DNA of 64,000 bases from contig NZ_JARQTO010000002.1 in assembly GCF_029577735.1 (NCBI RefSeq), positions 62,001-126,000 on the forward strand. Direction: 5' to 3'. The notes under the pieces were generated by a model. That model was not told where the DNA came from, ran no database searches, and worked only from the letters and a program-made list of their open reading frames with translations. This document shows, piece after piece, positions 42,571 to 51,611 of this stretch. The position numbers and the translations under genes were made by a program. Origin of the DNA: Exercitatus varius (GTDB lineage: Bacteria > Pseudomonadota > Gammaproteobacteria > Enterobacterales > Pasteurellaceae). The number at the start of each line of letters is the position of its first letter. Position 1 is the stretch's first letter.

Positions 42571-42609
42571 AAGTGCGGTCAAAAAATGAAACGTTTTTTG
42601 ACCGCACTT
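42571..42609. terminator. Paired uptake-signal terminator after secA
   Basis: AAGTGCGGTCAAAAAA and TTTTTTGACCGCACTT face each other across a short loop. Same design as 1432-1470. mutT starts 23 bp later, so mutT must have a promoter nearby or rely on read-through. Confidence 0.85.
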
Positions 42610-42631
42610 TCACATAAAGGTGAACATAACG

Positions 42632-43039
42632 ATGAACAAAAAAATGGTTTCCGTTGCGGCGGGGATTATTCGCAATGAATTCGGACAAATTTATCTGACC
42701 CAGCGTTTGGAAGGGCAGGATTTCGCTCAGTCTCTCGAATTTCCCGGCGGCAAGGTGGATCCGGGTGAAACGCCGGAACAGGCGCTGAAACGGGAATTGG
42801 AGGAAGAAATCGGCATTATGGTGCTGGAGCCCTTATTGTATGAGCAATTTCTGTTTGAATATCCCACTAAAATCATTCATTTTTATTTTTATCTGGTGGA
42901 AGAATGGGTGGGCGAACCCTTCGGACGGGAAGGACAAGAAGGATTTTGGACCAATCAGCTTGATTTGGACGCCGGCCAGTTTCCGCCGGCAAATTTTAAA
43001 CTGATTCAACGTTTACTGGCGGAAAGCGAAACGGATTAA
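42632..43039 (+). CDS. mutT: 8-oxo-dGTP diphosphatase MutT
   Basis: 135 residues from the ATG at 42632, AAAGGTG upstream. Nudix box GGKVDPGETPEQALKRELEEEIGI is a full match. Start VSVAAGIIRNEFGQIYLTQRLEGQDFAQSLEFPGG is typical of MutT, which removes oxidised dGTP from the nucleotide pool. It follows secA as in E. coli, where mutT is also next to secA. Confidence 0.95.
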   Translation: MNKKMVSVAAGIIRNEFGQIYLTQRLEGQDFAQSLEFPGGKVDPGETPEQALKRELEEEIGIMVLEPLLYEQFLFEYPTKIIHFYFYLVEEWVGEPFGREGQEGFWTNQLDLDAGQFPPANFKLIQRLLAESETD

Positions 43040-43049
43040 CGCCATCCGC

Positions 43050-43676
43050 TTATTCGATGCCGATCAATTTATGGGTTTGCAGACTCAGCTGCCATTTCGG
43101 CCTGTTCACCCGTTGGTTGAGCTTGCCGAGCAAGGTAATGGTTTCGTGCAAATTCATCTTTCCTTCGATTTCGCAAGGTGATAAGTAATAACGGTTCGCC
43201 TTGATTTTACCTTCAATAAATGCGCAAAATTCCAGCACGTCTTCATCCGCCACAATGCGAACTTCATGAGCGAAAGGAATGCAGCGGGATTGATATTTTT
43301 CCCGATACAATCGCTTCGGACTGGCGGCAATATAATCGATTTGAGCCGGTACCGTTTTCAATCCGTTGGTTTCAATGGCTAAAAAATAGCCGTCTTGCTT
43401 AAGCTGATCCAGCAACAGCGAAAGACGAGGCTGAATGGTTGGTTCGCCGCCGGTAATGATAATATTCTTCGCCGAAAACGCCCGCACTTTTTGCAGAATC
43501 CGAGCAAAGGTGAAAGGCTTGAATTCGTTGTAAGGCGTGTCGCACCAAGGACAGGCCAAATTGCATTTGCCGAAGCGAATAAAAATGGCGGGCATTCCCG
43601 TATTGGCGCCTTCTCCCTGCAGGCTTTCGAAAATTTCGACGATCGGATAGTTGATGGTGGAAGCAAGCGGATTCAT
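43050..43676 (-). CDS. queE: 7-carboxy-7-deazaguanine synthase QueE
   Basis: 208 residues. Radical SAM motif CNLACPWCDT, preceded by the QueE mark EIFESLQGEGANTGMPAIFIRFGKC. The enzyme turns CPH4 (QueD product) into 7-carboxy-7-deazaguanine. The start overlaps the queD stop by four bases, so the two are coupled. Third gene of queC-queD-queE, transcribed leftwards, convergent with mutT. Confidence 0.95.
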   Translation of the reverse strand: MNPLASTINYPIVEIFESLQGEGANTGMPAIFIRFGKCNLACPWCDTPYNEFKPFTFARILQKVRAFSAKNIIITGGEPTIQPRLSLLLDQLKQDGYFLAIETNGLKTVPAQIDYIAASPKRLYREKYQSRCIPFAHEVRIVADEDVLEFCAFIEGKIKANRYYLSPCEIEGKMNLHETITLLGKLNQRVNRPKWQLSLQTHKLIGIE

Positions 43677-44092
43677 TCGCGATACTCACAAAAAGAAGTG
43701 GGTGTTTCCCACAGACGAACAGCGGACAGCGGCAATTCGGATTTTAGCCGATTGAATATAAAACGCGCCATTTCTTCCGCCGTTGTGCGACTCGGCATGC
43801 CGAAAGTTTTGGAATCCAATTCGTTCAACAGGGCGGCGATTCTGCATTCCCGTTCGCTGTTCGTATCGTAAATAAACGCGTGATCCATCGGCGCTAAGAT
43901 CAGCGTTTTAACAATGTCTTTTAAATCCGCAAAATCTATTACCATCCCTTTTTTCGGCCCTTGTTGGTAAAGGTCGCCGCTCACTTCCACCTGTAATTTA
44001 TAGGTGTGGCCGTGCAGATTCCGGCATTTGCCGTCGTGGCCGTCCAAAATGTGTGCCATATCAAAACTGAATTCTTTGGAGACGCGAAACAT
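43673..44092 (-). CDS. queD: 6-carboxy-5,6,7,8-tetrahydropterin synthase QueD
   Basis: 139 residues, PTPS family. Zinc-binding and catalytic block FDMAHILDGHDGKCRNLHGHTYKLQVEV with the catalytic Cys and His pair; KGMVIDFADLKDIV and the LDHAF-like PMDHAFIYDT are further marks. Converts dihydroneopterin triphosphate to CPH4. Overlaps queE and lies 11 bp after queC. Confidence 0.95.
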   Translation of the reverse strand: MFRVSKEFSFDMAHILDGHDGKCRNLHGHTYKLQVEVSGDLYQQGPKKGMVIDFADLKDIVKTLILAPMDHAFIYDTNSERECRIAALLNELDSKTFGMPSRTTAEEMARFIFNRLKSELPLSAVRLWETPTSFCEYRE

Positions 44093-44103
44093 GATAGTGT
44101 CCT

Positions 44104-44802
44104 CTATGCCGAAAAAACAGGCGATTTTTCGCCCGCACTTTTATGCGTTAAATATTCCTGCAACCCTTTTTCGCGCAAAATACAGCTCGGACAAGTGCCG
44201 CAACCGCCTTCTACGCCCAGATAGCATGTATGCGTGTGCCGGCGGATGTAATCCAGTGCGCCCAGTTCATCGGCGAGCTGCCAGGTTTGCGCTTTGGTTA
44301 AATACATCAGCGGCGTGCGAATATTGAATTGATAATCCATGGCAAGATTTAACGTTACGTTCATGGATTTCACAAAAACGTCGCGGCAGTCGGGATAACC
44401 GCTGAAATCAGTTTCGCACACGCCGGTGATAAGATCCGTGATGCCTTGTCCTTTGGCATAAATAGCGGCGTACAGCAGAAACAGCGCATTGCGTCCGTCC
44501 ACGAAAGTGTTCGGCATGCCGTTTTCATCCTGCTTGATTTCCGTCTCGGACATCATGGCGTTGTTTGTGATGGTTTTGATGACGGAAGTATCGATCAGCG
44601 TTTGTTTTACGCCCAGATCCTGCGCAATCCATTGCGCTTTTTGCAATTCGACGGCGTGGCGTTGGCCGTATTGAAAGGTAACGGCTTCCACGTTATTTAC
44701 GCCGTAATCCCGGATTGCCTGAATCAGACAAGTGGTGGAATCCTGTCCGCCGGAGAAGATAACAACCGCTTTACGGTTGCCGTTTGGGTTGAGGATATTC
44801 AT
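44104..44802 (-). CDS. queC: 7-cyano-7-deazaguanine synthase QueC
   Basis: 232 residues (E. coli QueC 231). ATP pyrophosphatase loop SGGQDSTTCLIQAI (18-31) and the C-terminal zinc site CYLGVEGGCGTCPSC. Makes preQ0 from 7-carboxy-7-deazaguanine, ammonia and ATP. First gene of queCDE; a preQ1 riboswitch overlaps its ribosome site. Confidence 0.96.
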   Translation of the reverse strand: MNILNPNGNRKAVVIFSGGQDSTTCLIQAIRDYGVNNVEAVTFQYGQRHAVELQKAQWIAQDLGVKQTLIDTSVIKTITNNAMMSETEIKQDENGMPNTFVDGRNALFLLYAAIYAKGQGITDLITGVCETDFSGYPDCRDVFVKSMNVTLNLAMDYQFNIRTPLMYLTKAQTWQLADELGALDYIRRHTHTCYLGVEGGCGTCPSCILREKGLQEYLTHKSAGEKSPVFSA

Positions 44803-44804
44803 AG

Positions 44805-44846
44805 ATTTCCTTAGTTTTTTTACGTGGGAGGTTCGCGAACCACGAT
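44805..44846 (-). promoter_or_regulatory. PreQ1-I riboswitch upstream of queC
   Basis: On the minus strand CGTGG-TTCGCGAACCTC-CCACG is followed by TAAAAAAACTAAGGAAATCT and the queC ATG. The 5-bp stem, loop beginning TTC with a terminal C-rich part, and AAAAAACTA tail match the class I preQ1 aptamer closely. The tail runs directly into the AAGGA ribosome site, so binding should block translation of queCDE. Confidence 0.88.
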
Positions 44847-44968
44847 GAAAAGAAAGCGTATTGTAGCGATTTTCGCAAAAACTTGCAAAAAACCACCGCG
44901 CTACTATCGAATTCGGGGCTTTTCCGTTAAAATACGTTCAATTTTTACAACAGTAAGGAAAAGTAATT

Positions 44969-45808
44969 ATGCGTTGGCAAGGTCGTGAACGAAGCACTAA
45001 CATTGAAGATCGTCGCGGTTCAGGCTCAAGCGGCTTGGGCGGCGGTAAAAAAATGGGCGGAATCCTCGGATTCATCGTGCTGTTAATCGGTTCCTATTAT
45101 GGTGTGGATTTGTCCGGATTGGTCGATTCGTCAGGTATGGGCGGCACGAGCGGAGGTTCGTCCCTCAGTCAGCAGGAAGAAGAGCATTTGGAAGGGCTTT
45201 CCGCCGTTGTGCTGAAAGATACGGAAAATACCTGGCAATCTTATTTCGCCAGCAGCGGACAACACTATCAGGCGCCAACCATGGTACTTTACCCCGGTGC
45301 CACCCCGACTGCCTGCGGCACGGGACAAGCGGCGATGGGGCCGTTCTACTGTCCGAACGATCGCAAGGTATATTTGGATTTGTCGTTTTATAACGATATG
45401 AAAAATCAACTTGGTGCCGCCGGCGATACCGCTTTTGCTTACGTCATCGCCCATGAAGTCGGTCATCACGTGCAGAATCTGCTTGGCATTTTACCGAAAG
45501 TGACGGCGGCGCAGCAGGCAAAAAGTAGTCAGGCGAACGCGCTTTCCGTCAAACTGGAATTGCAAGCGGACTGTTTCGCCGGCATATGGGGTTATCAAGC
45601 GGCAAAAAATAACCTGCTTGAAACCGGTGATTTGGAAGAAGCCTTTAATGCCGCGGAAGCCGTCGGCGACGACCGTCTGCAAAAACGCAGTCAAGGCTAC
45701 GTGGTTCCGGACAGCTTCACTCACGGCACTTCCGCTCAACGTCTTGCCTGGTTCAAACGCGGTTTACAAAGCGGCGATCCGAAACAGTGCAACACCTTTG
45801 CGGAATAA
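44969..45808 (+). CDS. ypfJ: Neutral zinc metallopeptidase family protein YpfJ
   Basis: 279 residues. N-terminal basic, glycine-rich stretch, one membrane helix (about 30-46), then a zinc peptidase-like domain with HExxH at His162 (AHEVGHHVQNLLG) and a downstream ELQADCFAGIWG Glu. Matches the YpfJ/KPN_02809 family; activity is unproven. AAGGAAAAG precedes the ATG. Divergent from queC. Confidence 0.9.
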   Translation: MRWQGRERSTNIEDRRGSGSSGLGGGKKMGGILGFIVLLIGSYYGVDLSGLVDSSGMGGTSGGSSLSQQEEEHLEGLSAVVLKDTENTWQSYFASSGQHYQAPTMVLYPGATPTACGTGQAAMGPFYCPNDRKVYLDLSFYNDMKNQLGAAGDTAFAYVIAHEVGHHVQNLLGILPKVTAAQQAKSSQANALSVKLELQADCFAGIWGYQAAKNNLLETGDLEEAFNAAEAVGDDRLQKRSQGYVVPDSFTHGTSAQRLAWFKRGLQSGDPKQCNTFAE

Positions 45809-45821
45809 AAAAACTGTTAAA

Positions 45822-45861
45822 AAAACGACCGCACTTTAGTCGCTAAAGTGCGGTCCGTTTT
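45822..45861. terminator. Terminator between ypfJ and clpB
   Basis: Inverted uptake signals GACCGCACTTTAG/CTAAAGTGCGGTC around a TCG loop, with A and T runs outside. Serves both converging genes. Confidence 0.9.
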
Positions 45862-45880
45862 ATCACTGTTTTTTGACGGC

Positions 45881-48451
45881 TTATTGTTTTGCCGCAATTT
45901 TGCCGTCTTGATAATCCACCGTGACCGGTTTGCTCGGTAATAATTTACCGGACAGGATTTCGTTGGCTAACGGATTTTCAATTTCCTGCTGGATTGCCCG
46001 TTTTAACGGACGCGCGCCGTAAATCGGGTCGTAACCCACTTCGCTGATGAAGTCCAATGCCGCATCGCTGAAGGTGATCTGATAACCGTGTTCCGCCATA
46101 CGTTTCGCCAAGCGAGCCAATTGAATTTGCGCAATGGCTTTGATGTTTTCTTTGGCTAACGGATGGAATACCACCGTTTCGTCGATACGGTTGATGAATT
46201 CAGGACGGAAATGTTGTCCCACCACCGACATCACGATTTCTTTCATGCCTTCGTAACCTAAGCCGCGGTTTTCCTGAATGAGATCGGAACCCAGGTTAGA
46301 GGTCATAATCACCACTGTATTGCGGAAATCGACCGTACGCCCCTGTCCGTCGGTTAAGCGTCCGTCATCCAAGACTTGCAATAAAATATTGAACACGTCG
46401 TGATGGGCTTTTTCCACTTCATCCAATAAGATGACGGAATACGGACGGCGGCGGACGGCTTCGGTCAAATAACCGCCTTCTTCATAACCGACATAACCCG
46501 GAGGCGCACCCACTAAACGCGATACGCTGTGTTTTTCCATAAACTCGGACATGTCAATCCGCACCATGGCGTTTTCGTCGTCAAACATAAAGTTGGCCAA
46601 GGTTTTACAAAGTTCGGTTTTACCCACCCCGGTCGGCCCTAAGAACAGGAAGGAACCAATCGGACGGTTCGGATCGGATAAGCCCGCACGGCTGCGGCGA
46701 ATGGCATTCGCCACCGCTTCTACCGCTTCGGTTTGTCCTACTACGCGTTTGTGTAATTCCTGTTCCATGCGCAGAAGTTTTTCTTTTTCGCCTTCCATCA
46801 TTCGGGCGACCGGAATGCCGGTAGCGCGTGAAAGCACTTCGGCGATTTCTTCGTCGGTAACGCGATAACGTAACAGCTTCATTTCCTTGCCTTCGGATTT
46901 ATCCGCATCGGCCAGTTGTTTTTCCAAGGCCGGAATAGTGCCGTATTGCAATTCGGACATTTTGTTTAAATCGCCGGCACGGCGCGCCTGTTCCAATTTG
47001 GTACGCGCATTTTCCAATTCTTCTTTAATATGCTGGGTACCGGAAAGGGCGGCTTTTTCGCTCTTCCATACTTCTTCCAGTTCGGCGTATTCGCGTTCTT
47101 TTTCCGTCAGTTCTTTTTCCAGCATTTCCAAACGCTTGCGGCTGGCTTCGTCGTCTTCTTTCTTCAACGCCTGTTGTTCCAGTTTTAACTGGATAATACG
47201 GCGTTCCAATTTATCCAGCGGCAACGGTTTACTGTCGATTTCCATTCGGATACTGGACGCCGCTTCGTCGATTAAGTCGATGGCTTTATCCGGCAACTGA
47301 CGATCGGAAATATAACGATGGGAAAGGGTTGCCGCCGCTACAATCGCCGGGTCGGTAATTTCCACGTGATGGTGCAATTCGTAACGTTCCTGCAAGCCGC
47401 GCAAAATCGCAATGGTGTCCTCCACGCTCGGTTCGCCGACAAATACTTTTTGAAAACGACGTTCCAACGCCGCATCTTTTTCAATGTATTGGCGGTATTC
47501 GTCTAAGGTTGTGGCGCCGACACAATGCAATTCGCCGCGCGCCAGAGACGGTTTCAGCAGGTTGCCCGCATCCATCGCACCGTCGGTTTTACCGGCGCCG
47601 ACCATAGTATGGATTTCGTCGATGAATAAAATGACTTTACCTTCTTCCTGCGCCAGTTCTTTCAACACCGCTTTTAAACGTTCTTCGAATTCGCCGCGGT
47701 ATTTCGCACCGGCGATTAACGCGCCCATATCCAGGGAAAGAACCCGTTTGCCTTTTAACCCTTCCGGCACTTCGCCGTTGACGATACGTTGCGCTAATCC
47801 TTCCACGATAGCGGTTTTACCGACGCCAGGTTCACCGATTAACACCGGGTTATTTTTGGTCCGGCGTTGCAATACCTGAATCGCGCGACGAATTTCATCG
47901 TCACGACCGATTACCGGGTCGAGTTTTCCGCTTTCCGCCCGTGCGGTTAAGTCGATAGTATATTTTTCAAGAGCCTGACGGCTGTCTTCTGCATTTTGAT
48001 CGTTCACGCTTTGTCCTCCGCGCACCTGTTTAATGGCGGCCTCTAAATTTTCTTTTTTCGTTCCGCACTTGCGTAATAATTCCGCTAGGCTGCCTTTTTC
48101 TTCGAATACGGCGAGTAAGAATATTTCGCTGGAAATAAATTTGTCATTTTGACGCTGTGCGATTTTGTCACACAGATTCAGTAAATTCACCAGCTGACGG
48201 GAAATCTGCACGTCCCCGCCGTTGCCGGAAACCTGCGGTAGTTTGTTAATTTCCGCATTTAATTCGCTGCGCAACATTGCGACATTAGCGCCGCTTGCCG
48301 TTAAAATCGGTGCGACGGAACCGTCTTGCTGGTTCAAAAGTGCGGTCAATAAATGGACCGGTTCTATAAACTGATTGTCTTTTCCCAGCGCCAGCGATTG
48401 CGCTTCGCCTAACGCCTGTTGAAATTTGGTGGTAAATTTATCAATGTTCAT
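45881..48451 (-). CDS. clpB: ATP-dependent disaggregase ClpB
   Basis: 856 residues from the ATG at 48451 (MNIDKFTTKFQQALGEAQSLA), E. coli ClpB 857. N domain (1-145), first AAA with GEPGVGKTA, the coiled-coil middle domain (about 405-525, rich in Glu/Lys), and second AAA with GPTGVGKTE. Rescues aggregated proteins with DnaK. AGGAGAG is at the right distance; the frame extending 12 codons upstream is not needed. A heat-shock sigma32-like promoter lies upstream. Confidence 0.97.
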   Translation of the reverse strand: MNIDKFTTKFQQALGEAQSLALGKDNQFIEPVHLLTALLNQQDGSVAPILTASGANVAMLRSELNAEINKLPQVSGNGGDVQISRQLVNLLNLCDKIAQRQNDKFISSEIFLLAVFEEKGSLAELLRKCGTKKENLEAAIKQVRGGQSVNDQNAEDSRQALEKYTIDLTARAESGKLDPVIGRDDEIRRAIQVLQRRTKNNPVLIGEPGVGKTAIVEGLAQRIVNGEVPEGLKGKRVLSLDMGALIAGAKYRGEFEERLKAVLKELAQEEGKVILFIDEIHTMVGAGKTDGAMDAGNLLKPSLARGELHCVGATTLDEYRQYIEKDAALERRFQKVFVGEPSVEDTIAILRGLQERYELHHHVEITDPAIVAAATLSHRYISDRQLPDKAIDLIDEAASSIRMEIDSKPLPLDKLERRIIQLKLEQQALKKEDDEASRKRLEMLEKELTEKEREYAELEEVWKSEKAALSGTQHIKEELENARTKLEQARRAGDLNKMSELQYGTIPALEKQLADADKSEGKEMKLLRYRVTDEEIAEVLSRATGIPVARMMEGEKEKLLRMEQELHKRVVGQTEAVEAVANAIRRSRAGLSDPNRPIGSFLFLGPTGVGKTELCKTLANFMFDDENAMVRIDMSEFMEKHSVSRLVGAPPGYVGYEEGGYLTEAVRRRPYSVILLDEVEKAHHDVFNILLQVLDDGRLTDGQGRTVDFRNTVVIMTSNLGSDLIQENRGLGYEGMKEIVMSVVGQHFRPEFINRIDETVVFHPLAKENIKAIAQIQLARLAKRMAEHGYQITFSDAALDFISEVGYDPIYGARPLKRAIQQEIENPLANEILSGKLLPSKPVTVDYQDGKIAAKQ

Positions 48452-48493
48452 GTTTGCTCTCCTGAAAAGATTGAATATTGCGTTCACGTTTAA

Positions 48494-48523
48494 CTAAGTG
48501 AGAGCGGAATTTCGGATTTCAAG
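48494..48523 (-). promoter_or_regulatory. Sigma32-like promoter of clpB
   Basis: On the minus strand CTTGAAA (48517-48523, perfect -35) is followed after 14 bp by CTCACTTAG, a partial match to CCCCATNT. Position about 45-70 bp before the start codon fits a heat-shock gene. Confidence 0.65.
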
Positions 48524-48559
48524 GGAAAAATGAAAATATTTTATGTTAAATAGAAGAAA

Positions 48560-48604
48560 CCGATAACGAGCGGCTGATGGGTGCAAATCATGATTCGTTA
48601 TCGG
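48560..48604 (-). terminator. Probable terminator of tsaD
   Basis: CCGATAACGA pairs with TCGTTATCGG (10 bp, loop about 25 nt), just after the tsaD stop, followed on the minus strand by a T-rich but broken run. Confidence 0.6.
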
Positions 48605-48617
48605 TGAGAACGGGAAA

Positions 48618-49655
48618 TTATGCTAACGCAGGTAAATCAGTCATCATCCAGCGAGGTTTAACATCAATTTCCAGGCCGGAAGTTTCGCCCGCCTGCAAAC
48701 GTAAATGCCCTACGTAAGCAATCATGGCGCCGTTATCGGTACAGAATTGCGGAGAAGGGTAGAACGTCTTGCCGCCCAATGAACCCGTTAATTGCGCAAG
48801 TCCCTGTCGCAACTGTTTATTGGCGCTGACGCCGCCGGCCACAACCAGCGTTTTGTAGCTGGTCTGTTGTAAAGCCCGTTTACATTTGATTGCCAGGGTT
48901 TCCACCACGGCGGTCTGGAATGCGCAGGCAATATCCGCTTTGGTTTGTTCCGTCAGTTCGCCTTCCTGTTTGATTGCCTGGTGAATCGTATTGGCCGCCG
49001 CCGTTTTTAAACCGGAAAAACTGAAATCCAAACCCGGACGGTCGGTCATCGGTTTCGGAAAGACAAAACGCCCGGCTGAACCTTTTTCCGCCAAGCGGGA
49101 AAGCGCGGCACCGCCCGGATAATCCAATCCTAACAATTTTGCCGTTTTGTCAAAGGCTTCACCGGCGGCATCGTCAATGCTTTCGCCCAGTAATTCGTAT
49201 TTTCCTACGCCGTCAACCCGAACAAGCTGCGTGTGTCCGCCGGAAACCAGCAACGCGACGAAAGGAAAGTGCGGGCGATTTTCGGGCGATTCTAACATCG
49301 GAGCCAGCAAATGTCCTTCCATGTGGTGTACGCCCACCGCCGGCACATTCCAGGCATACGCCAGCGAGCGGGCAATGGTCGCGCCCACGAGTAATGCGCC
49401 CACTAATCCCGGCCCGGCGGTATAGGCAATGCCGTCAATTTCCTCGGCGGTAAGATTGGCTTCTTTCAGCGCGGCTCGGATGAGAGGCGCGGTTTTACGG
49501 ATATGATCGCGCGACGCCAATTCCGGCACGACGCCGCCATAATCCGCGTGCAACGCAATTTGAGTATAAAGCTGGTCGGCGATTAAGCCCCGTTCCGTGT
49601 CGTAAATGGCGACGCCCGTTTCATCGCAGGAGGTTTCAATACCTAAAACTTTCAT
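48618..49655 (-). CDS. tsaD: tRNA threonylcarbamoyladenosine transferase TsaD
   Basis: 345 residues (E. coli 337). Makes t6A37 on ANN-decoding tRNAs together with TsaB/E. Iron/metal ligands His111 and His115 are in VGVHHMEGHLLAPM; SGGHTQLV, GEAFDKTAKLLGL and VVAGGVSANKQLR are further marks. Unlike E. coli it is not beside rpsU-dnaG-rpoD; exbB follows divergently. Confidence 0.96.
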   Translation of the reverse strand: MKVLGIETSCDETGVAIYDTERGLIADQLYTQIALHADYGGVVPELASRDHIRKTAPLIRAALKEANLTAEEIDGIAYTAGPGLVGALLVGATIARSLAYAWNVPAVGVHHMEGHLLAPMLESPENRPHFPFVALLVSGGHTQLVRVDGVGKYELLGESIDDAAGEAFDKTAKLLGLDYPGGAALSRLAEKGSAGRFVFPKPMTDRPGLDFSFSGLKTAAANTIHQAIKQEGELTEQTKADIACAFQTAVVETLAIKCKRALQQTSYKTLVVAGGVSANKQLRQGLAQLTGSLGGKTFYPSPQFCTDNGAMIAYVGHLRLQAGETSGLEIDVKPRWMMTDLPALA

Positions 49656-49832
49656 TCGATTCTCTTGTTTCGTTCAAAAAAACTCATGAAAATTCTACCG
49701 CACTTTTAGCCGTTTCGCAGTATTTGATTTTTCCGTCCGCAGTTTTCCGAGGCATTTTGATTGATTTCATGAAATTCGTCGATTGAGCGGTTTACGCTTT
49801 TGTCGAACTTTGTTAAAATTCCCAATCTAATT

Positions 49833-49851
49833 GAAACTGATTATCAATTAG
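49833..49851 (+). promoter_or_regulatory. Fur box upstream of exbB
   Basis: The reverse complement reads CTAATTGATAATCAGTTTC and matches 13 of 19 positions of the Fur consensus, with a perfect TGATAATCA core. It lies 31 bp before the exbB start. Iron-responsive repression of exbBD-tonB is expected. Confidence 0.75.
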
Positions 49852-49881
49852 ATAATTTTTATTTATCTTAAAGGGTTTCTC

Positions 49882-50337
49882 ATGCCGGCATTATTCGAAT
49901 TTCTCAAAAATTACAGTGATTACATCATCCTCGGCTTGTTAGGTTTGATGAGCTTTATTATGTTATGGTTTGTGATTGAACGTTTTATCTTCTTAAGCAA
50001 AGTCAAAGTCGGCACTTATAGCAATATTCACTCTTTGGATATTGATTTAACCCGCCATTTAACCATCGTTTCCACCATCGGCGCCAACGCGCCTTATATC
50101 GGTTTGTTGGGAACCGTTATCGGGATTTTATTAACTTTCTATGATTTGGGCACGTCCGCGGCCGATATTGACGCTGCCGCCATTATGCTGCATTTGTCTT
50201 TGGCGCTGAAAGCTACGGCGGTAGGGATTCTGGTCGCGATTCCGTCCATGGTGTTTTACAGCGCATTGGGACGCAAAGTGGATGTACAGCGTTTGAAATG
50301 GAAAGCGTTAAACAGCACCAAAAATATCGGCGCATAG
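49882..50337 (+). CDS. exbB: TonB-system energiser ExbB
   Basis: 151 residues, the short Haemophilus-type form (E. coli ExbB is 244). Three membrane helices; the signature ATIGANAPYIGLLGTVIGILLTF and ALKATAVGILVAIPSMVFYSALGRKVD is clear. With ExbD it uses the proton gradient to drive TonB. Fur box upstream, exbD 12 bp downstream. Confidence 0.94.
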   Translation: MPALFEFLKNYSDYIILGLLGLMSFIMLWFVIERFIFLSKVKVGTYSNIHSLDIDLTRHLTIVSTIGANAPYIGLLGTVIGILLTFYDLGTSAADIDAAAIMLHLSLALKATAVGILVAIPSMVFYSALGRKVDVQRLKWKALNSTKNIGA

Positions 50338-50349
50338 CGGAGTCCGGCG

Positions 50350-50736
50350 ATGAAAAAATTTGACGAAATCAACATCATCCCGTTTATCGACATCATGTTG
50401 GTGTTGCTGGCTATCGTACTGATTACGGCCTCTTTTATTTCTCAGGGCAAAATTCAGGTGAATGTCCCGAAAGCGTCGCAAACGGTGGCGTTCAAATCGG
50501 ACGATTTGGCGAAATTATTAACCGTGAATGCGGAAGGTAAAATTTTCTTCAACGATAAACCGATAGAACAGGCCGAGTTAGAAAAGGAAATCGCCGGTTG
50601 GGATAAAGATCAGAAAGTGACGTTAAAAGTGGATGCGGAATCTTCATTCCGGAATTTCGTTTCGATTACCGATTTGATGGCAAAAAATAACATCAAGAAT
50701 GTCGCCATTGTGACAATGAAAGATAAAGGTCAGTAA
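50350..50736 (+). CDS. exbD: TonB-system energiser ExbD
   Basis: 128 residues. One N-terminal membrane helix (about 11-30) with the essential Asp in NIIPFIDIMLVLLAIVLITASF. The periplasmic part includes LKVDAESSFRNFVSITDLMA. Abuts tonB (stop directly followed by ATG). Confidence 0.95.
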   Translation: MKKFDEINIIPFIDIMLVLLAIVLITASFISQGKIQVNVPKASQTVAFKSDDLAKLLTVNAEGKIFFNDKPIEQAELEKEIAGWDKDQKVTLKVDAESSFRNFVSITDLMAKNNIKNVAIVTMKDKGQ

Positions 50737-51519
50737 ATGAAAGGCAATTCTTGGCTGGGATTTATAGGTTCGGCGGTTTTCCACGCCGGGCTGGCGGCGG
50801 CGTTGTTTGCGGCATTTAAGCAAGATGAAAGCGCCAACGGGCGAAGTGCGGAGGAAATTGCCACTAACATTTCTATGGAAATGCTGATGGCGACGACGGT
50901 GGAAAGCCGTCCGCCGGCGGAACCCGAACCGGTAAAAAAGGCGGAAGCGGAGCCTGAGAAAAAAGAAACGGTAGCGGATCCGACATTAAAACCGAAACCG
51001 GAAAAAGCAAAAGAGAAGCCGAAAGAGAAAGCGAAGGAAAAACCGCCGGAAAAACCGAAAGAAGCGGTGAAAAAACCGGCTAAAGCGGTGGCAAAAGTGA
51101 CACCGAATCCGTCACCGAAGGCTGTTGCGGCGGATCGTGTTCAGGCGGGCAATGCCAATGTAAATTCGAAGGCGACGGCAATTTCCGCCAATACCAACAG
51201 CAATAACGCGAATTTAACCGGCAGCGGAGCGAGTTCGTCGGAAGTGGCGGAATATAAATCCCGCATTCGTCGCGAAATCGAACGGCATAAAAAATATTCC
51301 CAGCGCGCTCGTATGATGCGAAAACAAGGCGTGGTGGTGGTCGCGTTTTCCATCGGAAACGACGGTTCCGTCAGCGGTGCGCATATTGTGAAATCTTCCG
51401 GTAGCGAAGATTTGGACAATTCCGCTGTGGCTGCGGTGAATGCGGCGAAATCAGTGGGGCCGAAACCGGCCGGCATGAGCAGCGCCCTTAGCGTGCCGAT
51501 CAGTTTCAAAATTCAATAG
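50737..51519 (+). CDS. tonB: Energy transducer TonB
   Basis: 260 residues. N-terminal anchor (about 5-21; His16 in AVFHAGLAAALF). A Pro/Lys/Glu-rich rigid region covers 55-125, with repeats of EKPKEKAKEKPPEKP type. The C-terminal TonB fold (about 168-260) has SRIRREIERHKKYSQRARMMRKQGVVVVAFSIGNDGSVSGA. Reaches to outer-membrane receptors. Ends in a paired uptake-signal terminator. Confidence 0.93.
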   Translation: MKGNSWLGFIGSAVFHAGLAAALFAAFKQDESANGRSAEEIATNISMEMLMATTVESRPPAEPEPVKKAEAEPEKKETVADPTLKPKPEKAKEKPKEKAKEKPPEKPKEAVKKPAKAVAKVTPNPSPKAVAADRVQAGNANVNSKATAISANTNSNNANLTGSGASSSEVAEYKSRIRREIERHKKYSQRARMMRKQGVVVVAFSIGNDGSVSGAHIVKSSGSEDLDNSAVAAVNAAKSVGPKPAGMSSALSVPISFKIQ

Positions 51520-51552
51520 CGTTTTCATTCCTGAAAAATCGGCGTAGAATAC

Positions 51553-51591
51553 AAGTGCGGTCAAAAACGTTTGAATTTTTGACCGCACTTT
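51553..51591. terminator. Paired uptake-signal terminator after tonB
   Basis: AAGTGCGGTCAAAAACG and its complement around a short loop, followed by TTTTTTT. The next gene starts 21 bp later. Confidence 0.88.
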
Positions 51592-51611
51592 TTTTGATTA
51601 ACGGAGTTTTT

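Noticed and set aside
46551..47879. Several Ser-rich frames on the plus strand opposite clpB
   Set aside because: They are antisense shadows of clpB; the composition mirrors complementary codons and they lack start signals.
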